The position numbers and the translations under genes are program-made. This document shows positions 55,551 to 64,000 of a stretch of DNA of 64,000 bases, piece after piece. Every line of letters begins with the position of its first letter. The stretch's first letter is position 1. Source of the stretch: Gnetum montanum (taxonomy: Eukaryota; Streptophyta; Gnetopsida; Gnetales; Gnetaceae); the NCBI GenBank assembly GCA_015680685.1, contig MNCI01023303.1, positions 67,769 to 131,768 on the forward strand, in the 5' to 3' direction. The notes beneath the pieces were generated by a model, which was not told the origin of the DNA, ran no database searches, and saw only the letters and a list, made by a program, of their open reading frames with translations.

Positions 55551-57420
55551 CATACTCGCAACAGTCTGGGGTTAGAGCCAGATAATGTACCCCTCACTGC
55601 AAGAAGAGCTGAGTGGGTTATTAAAGAAACCGTTGGGCAAGCCAAATCAAAGCTAAAGAGACACGAATGCCCAACTGGGGAGGCTTCTAATGTGATGGAG
55701 CCACGGGTAAAGCGTATAAGATTCAAGATGCCCGGTATGTAGACTTCGCTAGCTTACTGTGTTATTATTTTTATTTTGCTCATAATTTTTTCTTCAATCT
55801 CTTACATGTCATTGATGTCTTTGGCTTGATTTAAAAAGTGACGAAGCAAGCGTTAGAAACCATTACTAAGGAGGAGGAGACCAACAAGGAGCGGAATAAT
55901 GAAGAAGAAAATGTGGAAAAGGCTCAGGGAGGAGGAACAGAGGAACTAAAGGGAGACACTGGCGAAACTGAACCATTGGATGACCAGGGCGGTGTCAAGC
56001 AAATGTTCCGCAACTTTCTTCGGGGAGATCTAGACTTGGGGGATCCCCTAGAAGGTGACAAGGAGGACGGTATGTTTTCTTTTCATCTTATTTCATCTCA
56101 CCCTGTTAGTTTGTATCGTTACGGTATTTTATTTTCATGTCTTCATTTTTCACAGACGCAAGTAGCGAAACCAGAACGGTGCACTTGGATGTACCCATGA
56201 AGATGGTTCCCCCTGAGTAGACCGCGGAGGTTAGTTCATTACGCACCCGTGAGCCATTTACTTGGACGGAAATGCCAAGTAAGATGGATTTTTTCGCTGG
56301 AATCGTAAAGGAAGTGGTCGCCAGGATTCAGGAGGTCAACCCCAAAATAGGTATAACATTTTCAAATGGTTTTCTGTTTTAGAGTTTCACACCCTATTTC
56401 TGTTGTCTTAACGTTTGATCTTTTCGTACGCATAGGTGCCAAGTTGAAGTCGGATCCTTCCCAGGTAATAAGCATCGACAGTTTGCCTACACTACCCCCA
56501 GAAGTGGAACAGGTACCAAGGCCGGTTTACAATGAGGTGGCGGACAGCCTTGTTCATAACGCCAAGTTGGTGTGGACCTGTAGGCGATCCATCGAACAAC
56601 TATGGTTACAGATCCAGGCAAAGGAGAAGGAAGTCTCTGAGTTATCGGTCGAATGTGACGACCTCAAAGCTCGTTATGAATTCGCTTCGGCCTGATTAGC
56701 AGGTGATAGTTCTTAGCAAACGTCTGAGATTACGTATAATAGATATTGGAACTTGTTAAATCACCATGCATCACTAACTCGAAGGCTAGCGGAACGTCAA
56801 GCCCAGGTAGACCTATTGAATCTCAAGTGCCAGGATTGGAAGGCATTTGCCTCCAAGGTGCGTAAGTGGGGTCAAGATGAGAAGAATCATAAGCACCACT
56901 ATAAGAAATCATTTAAAGAAGTTTCTATAGAGAAACGACAACTTGAGATGTTCATAAAGGGTTTGGGTTTACGTTCTGCGTTCTACACTTTTGCGGAGAA
57001 CACTATAGTTGAGATGGAATCTCCTAATAGGGTTATTACAACTGCTTCTGGGGAGGTTACTGTGGGTGAATTTCCTCTAAAATTCCCTGTCTGGTCAGCT
57101 GTTGACAAGGGAAAGGCCTTGGCAAACGTCGACCTAGGCCTTGGTGAGACGGATTGGGCTAGTGTTTCGGAAGAGGAAATCCTTCATCGATTGGAGTTTG
57201 GTTTGGGTGGATCTCCTATGGTAGGCGTTTTGTCATTATGAAATTGATTTGCTGAAGAATATTTGACATTTTGACACTCTCTTGTTCTTATATTGGTTTT
57301 CTCGTTTTGTATTTTCAGGATGAAGGTGGTGACGATGCCCAAGAAGTTGGCTTTAGTGGAGCAGGTGCCCTTGACGCTAGTGGATCTAAAGGGGACGATC
57401 CTCCCGTCCCAGATGCTTAG
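55551..57420 (+). pseudogene. aORF of element D, exon 4 (rest) to exon 8
   Basis: Exons 55551-55734, 55839-56069, 56156-56350, 56436-57220 and 57319-57420 continue the frame from 35884. With the first half the gene has 3204 coding bases, 1068 codons including the TAG at 57418. Exon 4 ends in a basic stretch (KQAKSKLKRH-like; PRVKRIRFKMPG). Exons 5 and 6 are acidic (EEETNKERNNEEEN; DLDLGDPLEGD). Exon 7 has Arg/Lys/Glu heptad-like sequence (EQLWLQIQAKEKEVSELSVE; RLAERQAQVDLL), probably coiled coil, then GKALANVDLGLGETDWASVS. Stops at 56218 (TAG), 56693 (TGA, Arg in C) and 56714 (TAG, Trp in C). No enzyme motif in this half. Confidence 0.75.
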
Positions 57421-57714
57421 TTTAGTTTTGCTTTTAGCTTTGCCTTTGGAACTATGCTAACTCAAATTGACACGGGAATTGTAACTTGAAAATTTTGAGA
57501 TGAACAAAGACAGTTGACACTTATAATTATACATCATTGCATGTATAAAATGTTTTTGGTTGATTTTGAGCTTGGCTGCACACGCGACACAGCAATGTAA
57601 AATATTTTGGTTGTTTTCTATACATATATTTTTTTGTTTTAAGTGTAATGTGTGGATGTAATTGTAAATTGTAATGGTAAACGAAAGACGAAAACAGTGC
57701 GCAAGTGTGTGATC

Positions 57715-57955
57715 TAGTTTAAGGCCATTGCGGGCCACATGCATAGTTTAAGGCCATTTCGGGCCCCATTGTAAACGAGTAACATTTTGGAAAACGTGGG
57801 TGGGTTTCTCAATTGACCGACCATTTCTGATCATGGCTAGTTTTATGTCATTGCGGACATGATAGTTTAACGTCATTCCGGACAGGGAGTGTAGTTTAAT
57901 GTTTTTTTTTTGTTTTTTTGATTTATTGTAGTTTAACGTCATTTCGGACGTATTG
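57715..57955. repeat. Module-border hairpin repeats, element D
   Basis: On the gag (minus) strand: ggcccgaaatggccttaaac, ggcccgcaatggccttaaac and GTC/GAC variants (gtccgcaatgacataaaact, gtccggaatgacgttaaact). Between 57421 and 57714 there is AT-rich spacer only. Confidence 0.8.
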
Positions 57956-57963
57956 AGATGGTA

Positions 57964-60900
57964 TTATTTTAGGGATTTTTTGATTTTTTTCTTTTTAATG
58001 TCAGGCGACGTGTCAATGGGTATGATTCTGTATTCGGCGTCCCCTTCGCTGATCACGTTGAATGGTAATTCAGCCCAAGGGACGTCTGATGGAATGGCTT
58101 CCGCGTCTGTGTTCTCAGATGTTTCAGTATTCGTGGAGAGTTCTGTATTAGTTTCTATTTGAGAAGGAGTGTGTATGCTGTCAGGTGCAGGTGTTTTTGT
58201 TTTAGGTGGCTCTTCTTTTGTGTTGAAAGGATTAGCACTTACTGTTTTTTGTTCTTTTATGTCATTTTGTCCAGGCTCTTCAAGCTTAACTTCTGAGCCT
58301 TGGTCCGTGTCCATGTGTGATAAAATAATGGGGGTAGCGGCCTCCCCATAAATGACGATTTCGCCACCTTCGTAAGACAGGTGAATCTCTTGGTGTATGG
58401 GGGATGAGACCGCCTTTAGTTGGGCCAACCAAGGTCTTTCTAATATTAGGTTGAATCCCGGCATTTTGTCAACGACTACGAAGTCGGTGGACATGGGAAA
58501 CTGGTCCTCCACTATGAAGTCTAAGGTCACTACACCTTTGACCATCACACGTGACCTGCTGAATGATTTCAAACATGTAGTTGCGGTTGGTCTGATTAAC
58601 TCGGTCAGTCCTAGTTGTTCAACAATGGGATACGGTACCACGTTCGTAGCAGCTCCATCATCTACGTGGACCTTATGTATCTTGAACTGATTTATACGTA
58701 TTGTTATGAACATGGGGGCTATTGTCACCTCCCCTGTTTTCTTTTCCATTTTAATGTTATCATTGTGGAAGCTCAGTGGTTTGGACGTTGACCCTTGGGG
58801 CGAGTACATTACCGCATGAATGGATGGTTCGTTTGGGGGCAAGTTCTCACTTACTGGGATGGATGTTAGCATGCGTACCAAGGCTTCACGATGCATTTGG
58901 GTTGTAATAATCAAGTCATACAAGCTTAGCAAAGTGTTCTTTTGCTTGAGTGCTTGTGTGACTTGCGTTAAAGCCGTTGCCAAGTCTCTACTGCTGGGGG
59001 TGTTTGTATCAGCGGTGACTGGGTCCATTGGCCCCAATAGTTTTCTTTCATGCTTTGTTAGTTCGTCGTTTTTGCTTAGAGCCATTGTTTTAGAAGTATC
59101 ATGCTTTTTGGATGGTTCACCCTCGTTGCCTGCACTTGGTTGACTATTGGACTACGTCATGGGTACGCCGTTGAGTGGAGTGGATTTAAGTGGCCCTAAG
59201 GCTAATCGTTGACGCTCCTTCTCTAAGTGTTCATGCGTAAGCTTATCCGCTAAGCGTTCTCGTGTGTGGCGTGGAGGTGGAGCCGGTCTAGGAGCCTCGG
59301 GTTGCTTTGGGATTCATACCACATATGGAGCTGGGTGAGGTTACGGTTGGACAATCGGATGTGGTTGGGCAGAAGATTGGCCAGGCATCCTAATGACGTA
59401 GGGGCTAGGTTTGTTTTGCATTTGTGAGGTGGAGGCTTGGTAAACATTAGGACTTACGGATGTATTAACAACGTATGGGGTTTGTGTAGGCGGAGGTTGG
59501 ACCTCTGCTGTTGCAACTGCAGGCAGCACTCGGACTACAAAAGGAGCAGGCCTAGTGGGAGGGGTTGGTAGGTTCGGGGTGGTGGCAGCGGGAGGAACGC
59601 GCACTACGTATGATTTTTGCGGAGCGGATGATGGTTGAGGAATGGATGCGAATGGAGTAGGAGGAACATGCACTGCAAATGGTTTGTTAGGTGTTTGTTG
59701 TGTATACTCAGGGTAGACTGTGTTAATGTTGGGTGTCTCGGGCTCATCATCAAGGCAGATTGTATTAATAACGTATGGCGCCTCTTTGGTGTTCAAAGGG
59801 TCTTTATACACCCCCATAGCTTGATTCTGCGGTTGGATCAGGTTGGCCTCGTCAAAGGTGATTTGGCCATCGTCGATCATCCGCTGTATGTCCTGCTTTA
59901 GTGTGAAACAGTAATCCGTGTCGTGCCTGTTGCGTTGGTGATAATCGCAGAAGCGATCCATTCTAAAACCTTTGGCACTGGAGGCTCATCCGGCGTTGCT
60001 AGGCTTATGTTCTGAACGAGTTGACAGAACCGGTCATGTCTCTGGATGGCCGCAGGGGATAACTGTTTATGTTTCATTAACCCAGCTTTTAGGAGTTGAT
60101 CGAAGAGCTAGGATGGCTTCATTGGTAGAGGCGTATATTGAGAGGGTTCTTTCCTCTCGAAATTTCGCGTACGGTTTGTTGTTGGGTTCTGCAATGATGA
60201 TGATTCCGGCGTGGTTGTGGGAATAGGTTTATTATAGTTAGTAGGGGCTATGGGCGGCTTATTTTGGTGTGCGATGTTTGCTTGTTGTGCTGCTGCTATT
60301 GCTGCTATAGTTGTTTTAGCCTTCTCTTTATCTTTTTTAGTGTGTTGATTTTTAAAGGCTACGTATGCAGGGTCGTGGCTGTTTTGAGCCGCCTCTTCTA
60401 TGTTTCTGATCTGTACAAAAGCTTGGTTAAGGTTATGCGCGTTAAGATAGTACAACTTGGATTTAAAGAAGTCATTAACGGCCCCTTTTAGAATAGTAAG
60501 CAAGTATGTTTGGGAGATTGGCTCATGTAGCTCGTTGAGAGCAGCGCTCCACCTCTGACTGAATTTCTGCACAGGTTCGAGCGGCGCTTGCTTAACCTGT
60601 ATAAGGTTGTCCAATGTTGCCTCAGGTTTCAAGTTATATTTGAACCCAATCACGAACTGATGTAACAAATCTTCTAGGGAAAATATTGAATTCCTCGGCA
60701 GGGCCCGATACCAATCGAGTGCTCTCCCGGCAAGGGACATTGGGAACACTCGCAAAATGGCATGGGGCCATGCCTGGAGTAACGCGCATTCTAACCTAAA
60801 TGTTATAAGATGTGCATTAGGGTCCGTCTCCCCGTTATATTTAGTTAGTGTTGGCAAGGATGTGCCTTTGGGCAAGGTCAGAGGCGGGACGGAAGGGCTG

Positions 60901-61975
60901 ATGGGGTCATCGTGGTAGAAATCCATTACCTTCAGCTCTCCATCGGCAGCCGTTTTGAGGCGCTTTACCTCGTCAGTAAGTTCTTGCATTAATTTCTTGG
61001 CGTCTGCCCAATCTTGGGCACTCGGTGACATGGCAGCTTGAGGTTGTGGTATATTGTACAAGTTAGAGTGTTGGATGGTAGGTTGAAAGGCTAAAAGTTG
61101 TGCGGTTGGTGGCTGTGCTTGTGGGATGTTTATAGCGTGTGGCATCGGAGGCGGCACATTATAGGCAAGGGGTTGTTGTTGCTGCGGTTGTAGCTGTACT
61201 TGGGGAATGTTGGCTGGTGAAATCATATGGGGTGGCGCGTTGTGGTGAGAGGGTTGATGTGAGGGCATACCCATCGCTGCCCATTGTCCAGCTATGTTTT
61301 GTGGAGGAACTCCCTGTTGGGTTACAGCGGTGGAAGGGGCCTCGTGCGTTTGGACGTGGGGGATGTAATGGGCGGACGTGGATGCTGGTATCACATGTGG
61401 CATTCCTATCACTTGAGGGGCGAAGGTTGCTCCCATGTTATTGTGCGGGGGTAGTGCTTGCGAGGATGGGCCGGCAGCTGCAGCAGGGATGATAGCAAGA
61501 GGGAGTATGCTGAATTGCGGGTCAGTCGGAGGAGCATGAACAAATGCGGATGTTTCTGGTAGAGGCATTTGTTCGTGGATGAGCCTGAGGGGCTGGAGGG
61601 GCATGACTTCCTTTGCGCCTGGATGAAACATGGGGTTAATGTGTGTTTGTGGTCTGAGGGTGTGATAGGAGTCTTCGTGTTCGGATTGGGCAGCGAACTC
61701 ATCCTCCTCTTCCGGTTGGAAATCCACTATAGGTTGATCCAACGACTGGATCCTTTGCAGGAGGAGTCGTGTGACGAGCTCTGAGTACTGTTCTCGCACA
61801 GAGATTATATCGTACGGGGAAGGGATGAACTTGCGTCCCCCCTGTAAAAGAGTTCGTACTGCCTCTTTCCTCTATTTCGGCTCGATCTACTGCCAAACCA
61901 TCTTGTAGCTTCACACATATGAAGTTGTACTGGTCCTGGGTTATAACGTTAGAGGTTGGGTTCCTCCCTTGCAAC
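57964..61975 (-). pseudogene. gag-pro: gag-pro polyprotein of element D, start deleted
   Basis: The frame enters directly from the LTR at about 61975 in LQGRNPTSNVITQDQYNFIC, so PBS, leader and the first ~25 codons are missing. Then come frameshifts near 61860 and 59970. A long open part (61799-60108) has the capsid-like core (KYNGETDPNAHLITF, GRALDWYRALP, GAVNDFFKSKLYYL). A zinc-knuckle-like FCDYHQRNRHDTDYC lies near 59950 and PYVVRVPP-type repeats near 59700-59400. Protease: VHVDDGAATNVVPY (58662-58654), FNLILERPWLAQLKAV. It ends KKIKKSLK at 57964. Stops at about 60108 (TAG) and 59340 are visible. Confidence 0.9.
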
Positions 61976-63224
61976 TGTGCTGACCGAAATCGTCGGTGCA
62001 AGGCTGGAATGTAACGAGCACCGAAAGAGATGCGGACAAGCACAGTTGACCCTGCCTCTGCTTGAGGGCAAGCTGGAAAGGACGAAGGCAGAGTGCCTTG
62101 GATGGTCCGCACGTGGATCAAACAAGGACTTCCCCGAGCGCCGCCGAAGCATTATACGCTGGGTTATACGTAAACAGGGCGTAAGCAATGAATCAGGCGT
62201 GCACGGCGTAAGTATAACGGGCGTAAACGGAATGGGGCGTGAACAGCGTAAACAGAAATGAACACAGCGTGAGCGTACGGGCGTGAGCGTAAACAGCGTG
62301 AATGGATGTAGGGCGTAAGCAGGCAAATGGCGTGAACAGTGGGCGTATGCGAACGGAGACGGAGCGAAAATGCAAGCGGGCGTGAACGAAGGGTGGGCCA
62401 AATTGACGTAAAACTAAAAAAGAACCCACAGCGAGCGTAAACAGTGGTCGTCTTCGGGCACGAACCGAGCGCGGAGTGCGAGCGTAAACAGGCGTAAACA
62501 AAGCGCGGGCCAAATTAACGTAAAATTGTAAAAAGAACTTGCTGTAAGTGTAAACAATAGATTATGGAATTAAAGTTTTGTGCACCGATCTAACGCAGTT
62601 GTGTGGGGACACAAGGCGGACGTAAAGCCCCGGTGAACGGAAAGGATGCAGCTGGCAGACACGGTGGGCGAAGCGCGGACTGTGCTCAGCGTGCAACGTG
62701 CAGGGCTTTCAGCGTAAGCGTAAGCGTATGAGGGTTTCAGCAGCGTAATTGCTCTGGGTCGGCTCTGGTAAATTTTCGCGGCTGTAAATATGAAAAATTG
62801 GGCTATTTATAGGGGTAGGGTTACCGGGAAAAGCGGACGGGGGGACACGTGGCGTATAGATCAGGCGTTACAATTTAGAAACTCGGTATACGCTGGGCGT
62901 GTACATTACAAGCTGGCGTGTACGCTGGGCGTGTACGCTGGGCGTAAACGTTACAAGCTGGCGTGTACGCTGAGCGTATACGCCGGGCGTAGAGACCGAC
63001 GGATGTCCACTTGCTTCAATCCTTGCTCTTTAGCGTAATCTTGATGTTGCCATTGGAAATCCTGTCGTCGAGCGTGTGCCTCTTCCGTACCCGGGCATGT
63101 ATGCTGAAGAGCTGGGCGCAGACGCTGGGTGCGAACGCTGGGCGTGCACGCTGGACATGCACGCTGGGCATGCACGCTGGGTGTACACGCTGGCACAACA
63201 CTTAAAGATTTTTGTGGTGTTTCA
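61976..63224 (-). repeat. Right-hand LTR of element D (family 2, diverged), 1249 bp
   Basis: Minus strand starts TGAAACACCACAAAAATC and ends ACGATTTCGGTCAGCACA. The U5-like end matches family 2, but U3 differs from D's other LTR and from C except for a central block (cacgctcgacgacagg... gcaaggattgaagcaagtgg, 63096-62999). TATA box TATAAATA at 62811-62804. It joins gag directly without a PBS. Confidence 0.85.
62804..62811 (-). promoter_or_regulatory. LTR TATA box, right-hand LTR of D
   Basis: TATAAATA on the minus strand (plus strand ggctatttatagggg). Other family-2 LTRs here have TATAAAA. Confidence 0.6.
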
Positions 63225-64000
63225 GCAACCTTAGGGACCGGCGGGGCCCCGTTGTGGATTGTACTGTCGGCTGTGGAATGACGGGCTATTGGGCAGCCAT
63301 GATGCCTACCATGTCGGTGACTTGAGCGGTTGTAGCAGTGGTGTTTACGGGGTTCATGATGACCTATCGAGGGTATGGCACGTTATAGGGATGTGAAATT
63401 GGTGTACTTAGTACAGCGTAAAGCTAAGGTGCAGTGTATACGCTTCAACGTCCAGCGTATAACGACAGCGTAGACAGTGTATAGGGGTGGAGCATATGAG
63501 GTCAGCGTAGACAAGTCTACAGCGTAAGGAGAGTAGCGTATACAACGTCAGGGTGCAGTGTAAAATAGGATTACAGCGTATAAAGTTCAGTATAAATTGG
63601 AAAGCAGCGTAGACCGAGTCTACAACGTAAGGAGAGTAGCGTATACAGCGTCAATGTGCAGCATACGGAGTGGTATTAATAAACAGTAGCGTGAACTAGT
63701 TGGCAGCGTAAAGAGAATAACGTAAACAAAATCACAGAGAAAGTGTGCAACGTAGACGAAACCTACAGCGTAAAAATGTGTAATGTGTACTTTATCAGTT
63801 GTGTATGGCGTAATGAAAATCTGCGGCATGAGCGTGTAGCGTATGTGTGGCAACGTAGACGCTAGGATTTCTGCAGATAGAGTCCATGTGGAGTTGACAG
63901 CGTAAACGCTGGAAGACTTACAGAGAGTGAGTTTTGAATAGGGCAACGTAAACGCTGATTAGCGTAGACGCTGGGAAGCGTGCAGGTAATGTTTTAGGAA
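63225..64000. repeat. GCGTA-motif-rich flank
   Basis: No gene. From 63410 to the window end the words cagcgtagac, gcgtatac and gcgtaaacgctg recur every 10-30 bases. A ~55-bp segment at 63503-63557 recurs at 63605-63660 (offset 102). It resembles the aORF intron or LTR arrays, so another family-2 element probably continues to the right. Confidence 0.55.

Larger units (their letters stand above)
30068..63224 (-). mobile_element. Element D: family-2 Tat-like retrotransposon, host of nested element C
   Basis: Reading leftward: LTR 63224-61976, gag-pro 61975-57964, hairpin repeats 57955-57715, antisense gene (plus strand, 33238-35884 plus 55551-57420), integrase C-terminus 32955-32760, 38-bp repeats, 3' region, polypurine tract, LTR 31267-30068. 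Element C splits it at 35884/55546. RT to mid-integrase is deleted. The two LTRs differ strongly in U3, and the flanks (GTGGG left, GCAAC right) do not form a target duplication, so the right end is probably recombinant. Confidence 0.8.

Noticed and set aside
55545-55560. A truncated, separate element starting at 55546
   Set aside because: The CCATG duplication and in-frame continuation show this is the other half of D, not a new element.
61139-61492. 117-codon plus-strand frame
   Set aside because: Antisense shadow of the Gln/Pro-rich Gag N-terminus of D.

Overview
This is plant nuclear DNA made almost entirely of nested, decaying LTR retrotransposons. Evidence for a plant: Ty3/gypsy pol genes of the Tat type (a second RNase H domain follows the first), spliced introns with GT/GC-AG borders, TATA boxes in every LTR, an LRR receptor-kinase pseudogene, and stop codons that look like decay of methylated cytosines. 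The repeat density suggests a large seed-plant genome, possibly a gymnosperm, but the sequence does not settle the species. I see no intact host gene, no rRNA or tRNA gene and no CRISPR array.

Layout. 1-6317: part of element A (family 1, minus strand): antisense-gene tail, gag-pro, PBS and a truncated 5' LTR that stops at an ambiguous base. 6319-10906: G, a different and badly decayed Ty3/gypsy element (plus strand). 10907-12721: AT-rich, possibly G's LTR. 12722-15910: a 1.8-kb tandem duplication with a decayed ORF. 15911-27721: element B (family 1, plus strand): LTR, PBS, gag-pro, antisense gene, RT, then truncated. 27723-30062: LRR receptor-kinase pseudogene. 30068-63224: element D (family 2, minus strand), which has lost RT to mid-integrase. 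Element C (family 2, plus strand, 35885-55545) sits inside D's antisense gene with the 5-bp duplication CCATG. A family-1 solo LTR (45648-47343, duplication AAAGT) sits in an intron of C's antisense gene. 63225-64000: GCGTA-motif-rich DNA.

The main find is the shared plan of A, B, C and D: LTR - gag-pro - [large spliced gene on the opposite strand] - RT-RNaseH-RNaseH-integrase - LTR. The antisense gene (here 'aORF') has its own TATA box, about eight exons and, in D, 1068 codons that stay in one frame across all splice junctions, broken only by three stop codons. Its second exon is exactly 450 nt in B, C and D and resembles an FCP1/NIF-type HAD phosphatase domain whose catalytic aspartates are mostly replaced, so it may be a captured host domain turned pseudo-enzyme. 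Short hairpin motifs ending in TAAACT lie at the borders between modules, and LTRs and the first aORF intron carry arrays of the palindrome AGCGTATACGCT. These elements may therefore be large Tat-like retrotransposons that carry an independently transcribed accessory gene between protease and RT. All copies here are damaged.
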